A stretch of DNA of 64,000 nt from Bacteroidota bacterium (GCA_016183765.1 JACPEA010000011.1:186001-250000), one strand, 5' to 3'. Shown: positions 33,872-43,468, numbered from the stretch's first letter. Made by a program: numbers and translations. The notes: generated from the sequence alone by a model not told the origin.

Positions 33872-36280
33872 ATGTTCCGGAGAAAACCATCCTGTCATAC
33901 TTTGTTTGTTCTGGCAATATTATTGGCTTGCCTGGGGTTATCCAACCATAGCTATAGTCAAAAGGAAAAATATCCCAAAGCCATAAAGGGCATGATCGAT
34001 CTGCGTAGCATTGATCTGCAGAAAGAATCCGTTCCGTTGAGCGGAGAGTGGGGCATGTACTGGAAACAGCTGATCACCCCCGATGTCACAACAAAACAGG
34101 CACCTGCATATATTGCGTTCCCAAAATTATTCAACAATACCACGATCAATGGCGCCAAACTGAATGCTGATGGTTATGCTACTTATACAGTAACCGTTCT
34201 GTTACCCAAACACAGCAACCGGCTGGCATTACAGGTACCGGATACCTATTGTTCCTACCGACTTTTTGCCAATGGCGCTTTACTCTGTAATTCGGGTATA
34301 CCCGATTCACTGGAGGAGAAAGCCGTCCCGAAATGGATGGAACATACCGTTGAGATCCAGTCTGGCTCCGACACAGTTCACCTGGTATTGCAGGTAGCCA
34401 ATTTCTGGCATTCGAAAGGCGGTCCGTACAAAGAGATCGTTATCGGTGATAAAGATGCCCTGTTTTATGAACGCAATGCGGACATGGCTTTTGACCTGCT
34501 GCTGACAGGCTGCCTGTTCATGGGCGGACTATTCTTTTTCGGATTGTTCCTGTTTGGCCGCCACGATAAGTCGATCCTGTATTTTGCCCTGTTCTGCATG
34601 GTATACAGTTACCGGATGATCGGTTCCCGCAGTTATGTGCTGCATACCCTTTTACCCGAAATACCCTGGACCATTACCACGCATCTTGAATACCTCAGCC
34701 TTTTCATCAGCCTGGTATTTTTCAGTTTGTATACGCGATACCTGTATCCCGAAGAATCGGGTAAACTGGCAACACGGATCGAAGTAGGCCTGGGACTGAG
34801 TTTATCTGCCATCGTTATCCTGTTCCCGCCTGTTGTGTTCACCTATCTTATCAACCCGTTCCTGGTTGTGATGTTCGGGGTGATCGCTTATGCTTTTTAT
34901 GTGTACGTGAAAGCTATGCGTAACAAAAGACTTGGGGCAGAATACGCATTATTAAGCACCGCCGTTGTACTGGTGGTCTTTGTAGTGATCAACCTTCAGT
35001 ATTTCGGCATCGTAGCACCTCATAAAAGCATCCTGTTTACGGGGTATATCAGTTTTTTCTTCCTTCAGTCGCTGATCCTGTCTTTCCGTTTCGCTTCCAC
35101 CCTGAAACAGGCCAAGGAGGAAGCCGAACAGGGATTGAAGGCGAAGAACGAATTCCTGTCCACCATGTCGCACGAGATCCGTACACCGTTGAACTCCATA
35201 TTAGGCATGACGCACCTGATCCTTCGCGATAACCCGCGTTCAGAACAGAAAGAGCAGCTGAATGTGCTGCTATTTTCGGCCAATAACCTGCTGGCGATCG
35301 TAAATGACATCCTTGATTATAACAAGATAGAAGCGGGAAAAGTGAATTTTGAAATGATCGAGACTGATATACCGAACGTGGTTAAAAATATCATCTCCGG
35401 CCTGCGCAGTTCAGCCGAAGACAAGGGCATTGAACTCAGGTTGCAGATCGACCCCGCCCTGCAATATAAAGTACTTGGCGATCCCACACGCATCGGGCAG
35501 GTGATCACCAACCTCGTCAACAATGCCATCAAGTTCACCAGAAAAGGTCATGTGTTACTGGATATCAAAGTAGTGAATCAGGACCCTTCCAACATCACTT
35601 TGCAGGTGAGTGTGGAAGATACCGGCATCGGTATCGCCCAGGAAAAACAAAAGATCATTTTTGAACAGTTCACACAGGCGGATACTTCCACTTCGAGAAA
35701 TTTCGGCGGTACCGGGCTCGGACTGGCCATCTCCAAAAAGCTGCTTGCCTTACAGGATACCGAACTGCATCTGACCAGCGAACAGGGAAAAGGTTCCGTA
35801 TTTTATTTTACCCAGACCTTTCCCAAGCTGGTAAACACAGAGAAGAAAACAAAAATTAAAAAAGAAACCACCCCCTCCGAAGAAAGCAAGCCACTTTCGG
35901 GCATGTCTATCCTGCTGGTGGAAGATAATGAAGTGAATATACTGGTTGCCAAAACCTTTCTCGAAAGATGGGGAGCATCGATCGATGTTGCCATGAATGG
36001 ACAGGAAGCGCTGAACAAACTGGACCCTTCCAAACACAAGCTTATTCTGATGGATATGCATATGCCGGTAATGGACGGCTATGAAGCCACCAGCATACTG
36101 CGCGAACGGGGCGTGCGCATACCCATTATCGCACTTACGGCCAGCCTGCCCAGAGAAGTGGAAGACAGGATCACCAGCAGCGGTATTGATGATATTGTGG
36201 TAAAACCTTTTGTGCCCGATGAATTGTTCCGCATCATCCTTCACCACACGTATATTCACCGGTCAGATGACAAACAGTGA
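33872..36280 (+). CDS. Hybrid sensor histidine kinase/response regulator with 7TM-DISM sensor
   Basis: Membrane hybrid kinase of 802 residues. After a signal peptide it has an extracytoplasmic jelly-roll-like domain (residues about 40-200; VPLSGEWGMYWKQLI, DTYCSYRLFANGALL), then seven helices of the 7TM-DISM type (about 205-400), a HisKA domain with LSTMSHEIRTPLNSILGM (phospho-His near 433), a HATPase (VITNLVNNAIKFTRKGH, DTGIGIAQEKQ, GGTGLGLAISKKLL) and a C-terminal receiver (ILLVEDNEVNILVAK, Asp in LILMDMHMPVMDGYEA). The receiver has no output domain, so it may relay phosphate to another protein. The ATG at 33872 is preferred over a TTG 24 bp upstream. Confidence 0.95.
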   Translation: MFRRKPSCHTLFVLAILLACLGLSNHSYSQKEKYPKAIKGMIDLRSIDLQKESVPLSGEWGMYWKQLITPDVTTKQAPAYIAFPKLFNNTTINGAKLNADGYATYTVTVLLPKHSNRLALQVPDTYCSYRLFANGALLCNSGIPDSLEEKAVPKWMEHTVEIQSGSDTVHLVLQVANFWHSKGGPYKEIVIGDKDALFYERNADMAFDLLLTGCLFMGGLFFFGLFLFGRHDKSILYFALFCMVYSYRMIGSRSYVLHTLLPEIPWTITTHLEYLSLFISLVFFSLYTRYLYPEESGKLATRIEVGLGLSLSAIVILFPPVVFTYLINPFLVVMFGVIAYAFYVYVKAMRNKRLGAEYALLSTAVVLVVFVVINLQYFGIVAPHKSILFTGYISFFFLQSLILSFRFASTLKQAKEEAEQGLKAKNEFLSTMSHEIRTPLNSILGMTHLILRDNPRSEQKEQLNVLLFSANNLLAIVNDILDYNKIEAGKVNFEMIETDIPNVVKNIISGLRSSAEDKGIELRLQIDPALQYKVLGDPTRIGQVITNLVNNAIKFTRKGHVLLDIKVVNQDPSNITLQVSVEDTGIGIAQEKQKIIFEQFTQADTSTSRNFGGTGLGLAISKKLLALQDTELHLTSEQGKGSVFYFTQTFPKLVNTEKKTKIKKETTPSEESKPLSGMSILLVEDNEVNILVAKTFLERWGASIDVAMNGQEALNKLDPSKHKLILMDMHMPVMDGYEATSILRERGVRIPIIALTASLPREVEDRITSSGIDDIVVKPFVPDELFRIILHHTYIHRSDDKQ

Positions 36281-36353
36281 CAATGCCAGGGTAAAGGGGT
36301 ACCCAGATACGTGTAACCCGTATTGAGAAAAGTGGCAGATATCTATGAATTCA

Positions 36354-36396
36354 ATATGCTGTGGCATTTAAAAAAAATACAAATGCCACAGCATAT
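36354..36396. terminator. Long perfect palindrome between convergent genes, probable bidirectional terminator
   Basis: The arms ATATGCTGTGGCATTT and AAATGCCACAGCATAT are perfect complements (36354-36369 and 36381-36396) around an 11-nt A-rich loop. The hybrid kinase and the L,D-transpeptidase genes converge on it. The loop-proximal A/T run is unusual, but the position fits transcription termination from both sides. Confidence 0.7.
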
Positions 36397-36420
36397 CATT
36401 CACCCATTCATGTAATAAAC

Positions 36421-37170
36421 CTATACCAGCTCACGGATCATCCGCGAGTGGGTCTTGTAGTATTTGTCGGGACTGTAAATAAACAGACAGGTGCCGTCTT
36501 TGATGGTACCGATCACCTGTTTATAGACATTTTTAGGCAGTGCCGGACAACCCTGGCTGCGCCCGATAAAACCCTGGTTTCTGATGATCTCCTCATCCAC
36601 ATAAGTGGCGCTGTGCATCACGATACCTCTTTTCAGGGCATTGTCGTTAATACCATCCTCTTCACCCAACAAACGAAGCGATTCACCGTGTTTACCCTGA
36701 TAGGTACCGCCGGTAATATAAAAACCCAGGCTGCTCTTGTTGCTGTTGGCCTTATTGGAGAATTGTGTGGGTAGTATCTGGCCAGAATTCCTTCCGTGCG
36801 ATGTATATGTGTGGAACAGAAGTTCGCCAGTTTCCAGGTCGATTACAAAAAGACGTTTTTTACTGGAGGGTAAACTGAAATCCACGATCGAAAGGATATT
36901 GTCTTTTACCATTTTACCACTATTGAGCAGGTTATGAAAACCGGTAAGCCCGTACACAAATGCCTCGTGCGAAAGGCCCAGCGATGCCAGGTTCAGGCGC
37001 TCATATAATTCCATTTTTGCTGCTGCCAATGTGGGGCTTGAACTAAGTTCTTTGGGTGCTGTTGCCAGGGGTTTCGGAGCAGGAACGGTGAAACTCGATC
37101 CCATCATCACAAATAATATTGCTGCTACCCATATCGGGGTATGCCATTTCCTTTGCCTGAATACTTTCAT
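36421..37170 (-). CDS. L,D-transpeptidase catalytic domain (YkuD_2) protein
   Basis: Exported protein of 249 residues with a signal peptide or anchor (WHTPIWVAAILFVMMGSSF). The catalytic region is of the YkuD_2 type: SSLGFYITGGTYQGKHGESL, IVMHSATYVDEE with the active His, and RSQGCPALPKNVY with the active Cys in SxGC near residue 215. Such enzymes form 3-3 peptidoglycan crosslinks or attach proteins to the wall. ATG 37170 starts at the signal sequence; an upstream frame would add 25 unrelated residues. It stands alone next to tRNA-Cys. Confidence 0.92.
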   Translation of the reverse strand: MKVFRQRKWHTPIWVAAILFVMMGSSFTVPAPKPLATAPKELSSSPTLAAAKMELYERLNLASLGLSHEAFVYGLTGFHNLLNSGKMVKDNILSIVDFSLPSSKKRLFVIDLETGELLFHTYTSHGRNSGQILPTQFSNKANSNKSSLGFYITGGTYQGKHGESLRLLGEEDGINDNALKRGIVMHSATYVDEEIIRNQGFIGRSQGCPALPKNVYKQVIGTIKDGTCLFIYSPDKYYKTHSRMIRELV

Positions 37171-37375
37171 ATCGGTTAATTGGGGGGTTACAGTAAGATC
37201 CGTTAAAACTGCCGAAAAGCGTTGGTTGGTAATGGTTGCGTGCAAAATTACGGAATATCAGCAACCGGTTGAAACAAGCAGTCCCGCTTTAACAGGGTTT
37301 TCAGAAAAAAGGGGCCATATAGACATACAGCCCCGTTTCGATTGCTTGCCATATAAAAGAACATCAATATACGTG

Positions 37376-37446
37376 AGGCCATGGGCAGGATCGAACTGCC
37401 GTAAAAGGTTTTGCAGACCTGTGCCTGACCGCTCGGCCACGTGGCC
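37376..37446 (-). tRNA. tRNA-Cys (GCA)
   Basis: The minus strand folds into a cloverleaf. The acceptor stem GGCCACG pairs with CATGGCC (one C-A mismatch). The D arm contains GCCGAGCGGTCAGGC, the anticodon arm AGGT-CTGCAAA-ACCT has anticodon GCA, and the T arm is GGCAG-TTCGATC-CTGCC. The discriminator is U73, the cysteine identity base. CCA is not encoded. Length is 71 nt without CCA. Confidence 0.93.
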
Positions 37447-37538
37447 CTCTCAAAAAAAACTTATTTAGCTAAAGCCGCTATACCGTACAGAACAGCAAAA
37501 CGGCTTACGCATACTAATAAAATAACATGTTGGCTATG

Positions 37539-37568
37539 CAAAGGTACGATAATTCTATTAGTCTACAA
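37539..37568 (-). promoter_or_regulatory. Promoter of tRNA-Cys (TTG-N19-TACCTTTG)
   Basis: On the minus strand a TTG (37568-37566) is followed after 19 nt by TACCTTTG (37546-37539), the Bacteroidota -33/-7 pair with normal spacing. It lies about 90 bp before the tRNA 5' end, so a leader of roughly 85 nt would be removed by processing. Confidence 0.5.
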
Positions 37569-37731
37569 AATAAATAGACTATATATTCCTATTATTCTCC
37601 GCTTTCAAAAACAAAGCCATTGCTACCGATTGTACCAGGTATCTGATGCTTACCAACAAACTGTCAGTAAAATACCTGCGGAAGCTGTCCGCCTGTTTGT
37701 ATGCAATCAGGTTCCATAGTATCTTGCAGCC

Positions 37732-40089
37732 ATGCAAGCATACCTGGAGGGATTGAACGAACCGCAACTGGAAGCGGTCACACATATTAACGGCCCATTG
37801 ATGATCATTGCCGGCGCAGGCAGTGGAAAGACCAAAGTACTCACTACCCGTATTGCCCATCTGATGGCGAACGGGGTAGACTCATTCAATATACTCGCAC
37901 TGACCTTCACCAACAAAGCTGCTGCCGAAATGAAGGAGCGGGTAGAGAAGATACTGGGCAATTCTGATGCCCGCAACCTCTATATCGGCACTTTCCACAG
38001 CGTATTTGCGCGCATTCTGCGCGGCGAAGCGCACCGCTTGGGTTATCCGAGCAATTTTACCATTTACGATACCGACGACAGCCGTTCCGTGATCAAGACC
38101 GTGATCAACGAACTGAACCTGGATGATAAACACTATAAGCCCAGTGTGGTACACAACCGCATCTCATCTGCCAAGAATGCACTGGTGAGTCCGGCAGAAT
38201 ACGCGGTGGACTATTATATCCAGCAGGAAGATATGCGTGCCAACCGGCCCGCCATTGCACAGGTCTATGCTGCCTACGCCAGTCGCTGTTTCAAGAACGG
38301 GGCAATGGATTTTGACGACCTGTTGCTGAAGATGTACGAACTGCTCAAGAATTTTCCGGAAGCCCTGCACAAGTTTCAGCACAAGTTCAAATACATATTG
38401 ATAGATGAGTACCAGGATACCAATGCCGTGCAGTACCAGATAGCCAAACTGCTGGCGGCCGCACACGAGAATATCTGCGTGGTGGGGGATGATGCACAGA
38501 GTATTTACAGTTTCCGTGGCGCTACCATTGAGAACATCCTGCAGTTCCAGAAAGATTATGATGATGTAAAAGTGGTGAAACTGGAACAGAACTACCGCAG
38601 TAGTCAGAGTATCCTGAATGTGGCCAATGGCGTTATCAGTAATAACAAAGGCCAGATCCCTAAAAATCTCTGGACCGAGAATAGCATAGGAGAAAAGATC
38701 TGCCTGGTACGCACTATGACGGATAACGATGAAGGTAAATTCGTTGCCGATACCATCCAGGAACAAAAACTCCGCAACCATTATTATAACCGCGAATTTG
38801 CCATACTGTACCGTACCAATGCCCAGAGCCGTTCTTTTGAAGAAAGTCTCCGACGTATGGGTATTGCTTACCGTATTTACGGTGGCGTCAGCTTCTACCA
38901 GCGGAAAGAGATCAAGGATTTCCTGGCATACCTGCGCGTGATCGTTAATACCAGAGATGAGGAAGCCTTAAAACGGATCATCAATTACCCGGCCCGTGGC
39001 ATTGGAAAAACCACGGTGGAGAAATGTGTGATCTTTGCCAATGAACAGAACATTCCCATGTTCGAAGTGCTGACACGTGCGGCCGAATTCGGCTTCCGTG
39101 CTGGCACCCTGGAGACCCTGCAGAATTTTGTGACCATGATCCGCTATTTCCAGAGCATGCTTACCGATAAGAATGCATATGATGTAGCAGTGCAGGTTGG
39201 TAAACACACCAATATCGTCAAGGAATTATTCAGCGATAAGACCACCGAAGGTCTGGCGCGTTATGAGAACATACAGGAGTTATTGAACTCCGTTAAGGAG
39301 TGGACGGAAAGTCCCAGCAATGACGATGGGGAACTGGGCGACAAAACCATGGGTGCCTATCTGCAGCAGATCACCCTGCTCACAGACGCCGATGATGACA
39401 AAGAGAACAGCGATGTGGTAAAACTGATGACCATACATGCTGCCAAAGGACTTGAATTCAGCTGCGTATTTGTGGCAGGCATCGAAGAAATGCTTTTCCC
39501 CAATGCCATGAGCATCAACACCCGCGAAGAGCTGGAAGAAGAGCGTCGTTTGTTCTATGTGGCCATTACCCGTGCCAAACAGCGGTTGTGGCTGACCTAT
39601 GCCAATACCCGTTACCGTTTTGGCCAACTGGTACAAAATGAACCCAGCCGTTTTATTGAAGAGATGCCGGAGCAGTATATAGATAAAAGTTATGCCGGCG
39701 GCGGCGCCCGAAACCTCGGCGCAGAATGGGGCAGTGGTTATGAACGTATGCAGCGTGGGTTTGGTTTCGGTGATTCGGCAGCCAGCGCTGAAAAAAGATA
39801 CGGTCCACCTCCTTCCAAAAAACCGGCAACCAGGAACCAGCAACCAGAATACCTGCCCATTAACCCGCCTGCCAATAAAGTGGTGGAACACAAAGCTTCA
39901 GCCGATTTTGTGGCCAGCGATACCAGCCAGTTACAGGCCGGCCAGGAAGTAGAACACCAGAAATTCGGGTTCGGTACCGTAACCAAAGTAGAAGGTTCAG
40001 CCCATAATCCTGTTGCCACCATTCACTTTAAACTGAATGGCGAAAAAAAGATCATGCTCAACTACGCCAAACTGCGGATCATTCAATAA
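37732..40089 (+). CDS. UvrD/PcrA-family ATP-dependent DNA helicase
   Basis: Superfamily 1A helicase of 785 residues that unwinds DNA 3' to 5' in repair and replication. Motifs in order: the Q motif LNEPQLEAV, Walker A AGAGSGKT near residue 27, FTNKAAAEMKER, YLIDEYQDTN (motif II) near 225, GDDAQSIYSFRGA, LEQNYRSSQSIL, VKLMTIHAAKGLEFSCVFVAG and LFYVAITRAKQRL. The C-terminal 70 residues form the PcrA-type basic domain (EVEHQKFGFGTVTKVEG). ATG 37732 gives the usual short lead. Monocistronic. Confidence 0.95.
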   Translation: MQAYLEGLNEPQLEAVTHINGPLMIIAGAGSGKTKVLTTRIAHLMANGVDSFNILALTFTNKAAAEMKERVEKILGNSDARNLYIGTFHSVFARILRGEAHRLGYPSNFTIYDTDDSRSVIKTVINELNLDDKHYKPSVVHNRISSAKNALVSPAEYAVDYYIQQEDMRANRPAIAQVYAAYASRCFKNGAMDFDDLLLKMYELLKNFPEALHKFQHKFKYILIDEYQDTNAVQYQIAKLLAAAHENICVVGDDAQSIYSFRGATIENILQFQKDYDDVKVVKLEQNYRSSQSILNVANGVISNNKGQIPKNLWTENSIGEKICLVRTMTDNDEGKFVADTIQEQKLRNHYYNREFAILYRTNAQSRSFEESLRRMGIAYRIYGGVSFYQRKEIKDFLAYLRVIVNTRDEEALKRIINYPARGIGKTTVEKCVIFANEQNIPMFEVLTRAAEFGFRAGTLETLQNFVTMIRYFQSMLTDKNAYDVAVQVGKHTNIVKELFSDKTTEGLARYENIQELLNSVKEWTESPSNDDGELGDKTMGAYLQQITLLTDADDDKENSDVVKLMTIHAAKGLEFSCVFVAGIEEMLFPNAMSINTREELEEERRLFYVAITRAKQRLWLTYANTRYRFGQLVQNEPSRFIEEMPEQYIDKSYAGGGARNLGAEWGSGYERMQRGFGFGDSAASAEKRYGPPPSKKPATRNQQPEYLPINPPANKVVEHKASADFVASDTSQLQAGQEVEHQKFGFGTVTKVEGSAHNPVATIHFKLNGEKKIMLNYAKLRIIQ

Positions 40090-40124
40090 ACAGAACGTCG
40101 GTTACCTGTAAACAACCCTGGTTC

Positions 40125-40892
40125 TCAATAATGAAACCTCGCTTCCGAATGTGTATCGGGGAAACCCGTGTACGCATAGGTAACCCTGCGCCAGGCAGGT
40201 TTGCCCACTGCATTGTAATGGTATTCATACACAGCAGATCTATAGGACCGACCATCCACGCCAACATATTCCTCGCGCAGGGGATTGTTTACAGAAAGCA
40301 GGCTGGCAGGTAAATACGGAAAGATCTCCAGGTGTTCATAGGTATTCGGACGATCATCGTAAGCAAGTGTGTGTACCTCTTCCGTTTGGGTCCAGCCGGC
40401 GTTCACATAATCAAAATGCTGCTTTACAACTACGTTACCATCCGTGTTATACGTATACCTGGTAAGGTTAAGCGGCCGCAGGGGTACAGGTGTGTTGGCG
40501 TAATAGTTGGTACGCTCGGTTATTTTACCCTTTGTATATACAAACGCTGAACGATACCGCAGTACACCCTGGTTGTCAAGGGTTTCTATCTGTGTCAGCC
40601 GATCGCCGGTATAATAATATTTCCACTTGCCACCGGCATTCACTTCGAGCAGCTTTCCGTTGGCATACACAAAATCATAACGCACCATCACAGAACTGTC
40701 TGCCATGTGTCGTATCAGTTGTTGAACGGAACCATCGGGGTTATAGGAAACCTCCCAGCTATCTCCATCTTTTTCCAGTTTACTGATGGCCGTTGCCGGT
40801 ATTGAAGATGGTATTACAGGGTCTTTTGTGCAGGCTACTGCGAAAAACAATATCCCGGCTACCAGTTGCACAGGGTTCATTACACGTGTCAT
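40125..40892 (-). CDS. YD-repeat-like lipoprotein, paralogue of the gene at 52995
   Basis: Lipoprotein of about 255 residues: signal peptide with lipobox FAVAC at residues 17-21 (after MTRVMNPVQLV), then a repeated beta motif reminiscent of YD/RHS repeats (SYNPDGSVQQL, YDFVYANGKLLEV, YYYTGDRLTQIETL, YTYNTDGNVVVKQ). The C-terminal part shares clear blocks with the protein at 52995-53825 (FPYLPASLLSVNNPL and TGFPDTHSEARFHY against NPYLPVESFIPNNPL and TGFPDTIENAVFSY). It would be anchored in the outer membrane or periplasm. Function unknown. An alternative ATG lies 12 bp downstream. Confidence 0.75.
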   Translation of the reverse strand: MTRVMNPVQLVAGILFFAVACTKDPVIPSSIPATAISKLEKDGDSWEVSYNPDGSVQQLIRHMADSSVMVRYDFVYANGKLLEVNAGGKWKYYYTGDRLTQIETLDNQGVLRYRSAFVYTKGKITERTNYYANTPVPLRPLNLTRYTYNTDGNVVVKQHFDYVNAGWTQTEEVHTLAYDDRPNTYEHLEIFPYLPASLLSVNNPLREEYVGVDGRSYRSAVYEYHYNAVGKPAWRRVTYAYTGFPDTHSEARFHY

Positions 40893-41116
40893 TTTTTTTG
40901 TGCAAATATCTCCTGCGCCTGATACGTTCCCTATCGCACAAATAGGTAGGTATGAGGAAAGGAATATTCCCCGTAAGAACGGTCAGAAAGATTTTAGCGT
41001 TTCTTAAATTTCTTATTATCAGCATCTTATACATTTTTATTTGTACACCCAATCCTGTTGGCACAGTATTTGGATTTCACTGATCGAAAAGCATCCTTAA
41101 CCAAAAAACAACAACC

Positions 41117-41710
41117 ATGAAAACACTAATGAAATCCTCAGCTCTGCTGGCCTCCGTTCTGTTATTCCAGGCCGCCCAGGCGCAGGTAGCCGTGAAAACC
41201 AATGCCGGTGCAGCGGTAAAAGCCACTACCAATGCCGCCAATGCCGCTAACGCAGCGGTTAATGCCACCAACCGTGCTACCATGGCTGCAGGTAATGCCG
41301 TAAAAGCCACTACCGGTGCAGCAAAACAGACATCTGCCGCATCATTAAAAGCTGCAGATAAGGCCGCCAGCAATACCAGTGTCAAAGCAAACGCAGGCGC
41401 AGGAGTGAAACACAGCGATGAAGCAAACCTTCACAGCAATGCAGGTGGTGAAGAAAGAGGCCTGATACGTGCACAATCTGTTTCTGAAGCTGAAGTACAT
41501 GCCAATGCCAATGCGAAACTTCCTATGAGTGACGCAAAAGAGTCCCTGAAAGAACAGTCTGAACAGGCAAAAGAAAAAGTTGAAAAAACAAAAGATGCCG
41601 CTGAGAAAACAGAAGACAAGGCCAAAGAAAAAGTGAAATCAGTAAAACCCTCTGTTAAAGCCAGTGCAGAAGCCAAAACCAGCGGTTCGGTAAAAACAGG
41701 CAAACAGTAA
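41117..41710 (+). CDS. Secreted Ala/Lys/Asn-rich low-complexity protein
   Basis: Exported protein of 197 residues with a signal peptide ending in QAAQA near residue 22. The rest is biased: residues 23-110 are Ala/Asn/Thr/Lys-rich with short repeats (AAVKATTNAANAANAAVNAT, AGNAVKATTGAAKQT, KANAGAGVKHSDEANLHSNA), followed by a Lys/Glu-rich helical stretch (KESLKEQSEQAKEKVEKTKD, KTEDKAKEKVKSVK). It resembles histone H1-like or LEA-like proteins in composition only; no family is recognised. It precedes a barrel-like protein gene by 75 bp on the same strand. Confidence 0.65.
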   Translation: MKTLMKSSALLASVLLFQAAQAQVAVKTNAGAAVKATTNAANAANAAVNATNRATMAAGNAVKATTGAAKQTSAASLKAADKAASNTSVKANAGAGVKHSDEANLHSNAGGEERGLIRAQSVSEAEVHANANAKLPMSDAKESLKEQSEQAKEKVEKTKDAAEKTEDKAKEKVKSVKPSVKASAEAKTSGSVKTGKQ

Positions 41711-41785
41711 TCGTCCCGTTTTAGCAATCCAATATCCGACCCCGTTTCAATAGATAGTTCCGGCAGCTGTTTAAATGCCATGCAT

Positions 41786-42628
41786 ATGAAAACAAATCAT
41801 CGAACACCCAGTCTTTTTTTGCTATTGCTCTTACCCCTGTTTTCTGCAGCGCAGGAAGGGAATACAGGCAATACCCGGAAAAATGAGCTCAACGCTTCTG
41901 TGAATTACCAGTCTGCCCTGCATTATTTTGGCAGAACAGACAGTCTCACCAGCAGTGGGTTCTTCCCGACCATCGGGTTTCAATCGGCAATGGGTTTGTA
42001 TGCACAGGGTAATTTTATCTTTGTACAGAACAAAGCCCTTCCGCTCAGCTATACCGGTACTACTATTGAAGCGGGTTATCGTTTTCGCGAAACCCCGCAT
42101 TTTTCAGGTAACCTGTTTTATACGCAGCTACTGTACAAAGACAAAAGCACCCTGGTGCAGTCGGCCTTACGATCACAAACAGGGATCAATCTCAATTACC
42201 TCTCACAGATCGTGAATATCAATACCGGACTTGACCTGAAATTCAGTAACCAGACCGACGTGGGCGCCACGCTGGGTATCGATCACCTGTTCCTGTTCAA
42301 CAAGGGCATGACCAATGCTGCTTTCGCCATCGATCCTTCCGTGTATGCTTATTTCGGCACACAACAGTTTTCCAATACCTACCTGGCAAAAAGGAACCTG
42401 CTGGGTTTTCCCATCTCGCAGCAGACCACGCAGAAAATAACCCAGTTCAACCTGCTTTCCTATGAGATCTCGGTTCCGGTTGTTTTTGTTTCGGGTAAAT
42501 TCAATGCGTCGGTCACCCCTTCTTATACCGTTCCGCAGAACCTCATCACGGTTGCCGGACGCACGGACCTGTCTGAAAGAGGAAAAGAATTGTTTTATGT
42601 GACCCTGAGTGTAGGCGTAAAACTCTGA
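41786..42628 (+). CDS. Predicted outer membrane beta-barrel protein, function unknown
   Basis: Exported protein of about 280 residues with signal peptide (MKTNHRTPSLFLLLLLPLFSAAQ). The mature part has alternating amphipathic strands with many aromatic and Gly residues (GSTLSSGFFP-like turns, LYAQGNFIFVQNKALPLSY, IEAGYRFRETPHFSGNLFY, NTGLDLKFSNQTDVGATLG) and ends FYVTLSVGVKL, which fits a barrel. No family is recognised. The start may instead be the ATG 6 bp upstream. It follows the Ala/Lys-rich secreted protein gene. Confidence 0.65.
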   Translation: MKTNHRTPSLFLLLLLPLFSAAQEGNTGNTRKNELNASVNYQSALHYFGRTDSLTSSGFFPTIGFQSAMGLYAQGNFIFVQNKALPLSYTGTTIEAGYRFRETPHFSGNLFYTQLLYKDKSTLVQSALRSQTGINLNYLSQIVNINTGLDLKFSNQTDVGATLGIDHLFLFNKGMTNAAFAIDPSVYAYFGTQQFSNTYLAKRNLLGFPISQQTTQKITQFNLLSYEISVPVVFVSGKFNASVTPSYTVPQNLITVAGRTDLSERGKELFYVTLSVGVKL

Positions 42629-42637
42629 TCCCGTTAT

Positions 42638-43468
42638 TTACCATTTGATGGTCTGGAGTATCAGTTTCCATTCTTTCTGCCGGTAGATCCAGGCGCGGAG
42701 ATAGTTTTCTTTCCGGTTACCGTTGATAACCACCCCATACGTATAGGCAAAATCGCCTGCCGGGGAAATACCCCCGCCGATAACCGCCAGTTGCAAGCCG
42801 TCCGGAGCCTGTAACAAAGCCGCCGTAACCTGTTTTTCTCCTGATGCCGGTGCCTGCCGGTCAAGGGTCATCCGGGTTTCTGTTGTAAGAAATTCTTCCC
42901 ATACCTGGCTGTTTCTGTCGATAATGGCCGTATTGAATAAGCTGTCTAATAGAAGAATGGACGTAAAAGAGCGATCCGGCAGGTTTTGCCCCGATAAACC
43001 GAAGGATAGAAGCTCTTTTACAGGTAATTCTGCAGTTGGAGAAGCCGTTCCCAGATCAGCCAGGTTCTTCCACGCACCAAGGGCATTGATCCGCCAGATG
43101 GAAGAAAAATATCCTCTTGCCACCGGTGTATCCGTTAGGGACGCAGGTCGAATAATATAGGGTCCCGAAGTTACCCCCATATCGCCAGACACACTTATCA
43201 CGGCAAAATCGGGTGCCCAGCTTAACACGCCGGGACCGGCTTTCTGCCGCTGGTACACCTGGTGCGCATTCAGGGGCTTTCCCTGTTGAAAGATCAAACC
43301 GGTAGTATCCATGAATTTCAGGAAACCATCCCTTATAGTATGGGATTCAGTGAATCGGGCAAATGCCCGTTCCGCTTCGACCAGGCCGTTCAGGCCTTTT
43401 TGTGCGGATGCAGCTATCGTACAGCCCATCATACCTAATAATAATATCAGCCTGCCCTGGTTTTTCAT
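42638..43468 (-). CDS. Exported DUF4440/NTF2-like protein, function unknown
   Basis: Exported protein of 276 residues with signal peptide (MKNQGRLILLLGMMGCTIAASAQ). Two NTF2-like halves seem present: residues 25-150 start with LVEAERAFARFTESHTIRDG and LKFMDTTGLIFQQGKPL, and residues 165-276 repeat a similar pattern, ending ENYLRAWIYRQKEWKLILQTIKW. NTF2-like folds often bind small molecules or are enzymes; no active-site pattern is recognised. The assignment to the DUF4440 type rests on resemblance. Confidence 0.7.
   Translation of the reverse strand: MKNQGRLILLLGMMGCTIAASAQKGLNGLVEAERAFARFTESHTIRDGFLKFMDTTGLIFQQGKPLNAHQVYQRQKAGPGVLSWAPDFAVISVSGDMGVTSGPYIIRPASLTDTPVARGYFSSIWRINALGAWKNLADLGTASPTAELPVKELLSFGLSGQNLPDRSFTSILLLDSLFNTAIIDRNSQVWEEFLTTETRMTLDRQAPASGEKQVTAALLQAPDGLQLAVIGGGISPAGDFAYTYGVVINGNRKENYLRAWIYRQKEWKLILQTIKW

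Noticed and set aside
33872-36280. Propeller-type HTCS hybrid kinase
   Set aside because: The sensor part is a 7TM-DISM module, without propeller or Y_Y_Y motifs, and there is no AraC output domain.
36400-36415. Near match to the 16-bp operator (TCACCCATTCATGTAA)
   Set aside because: Two mismatches, and it lies between convergent genes with no promoter near it.
37560-37590. Inverted repeat TAGTCTA/TAGACTA upstream of tRNA-Cys
   Set aside because: Short arms in AT-rich DNA and no T tail; it may be chance.
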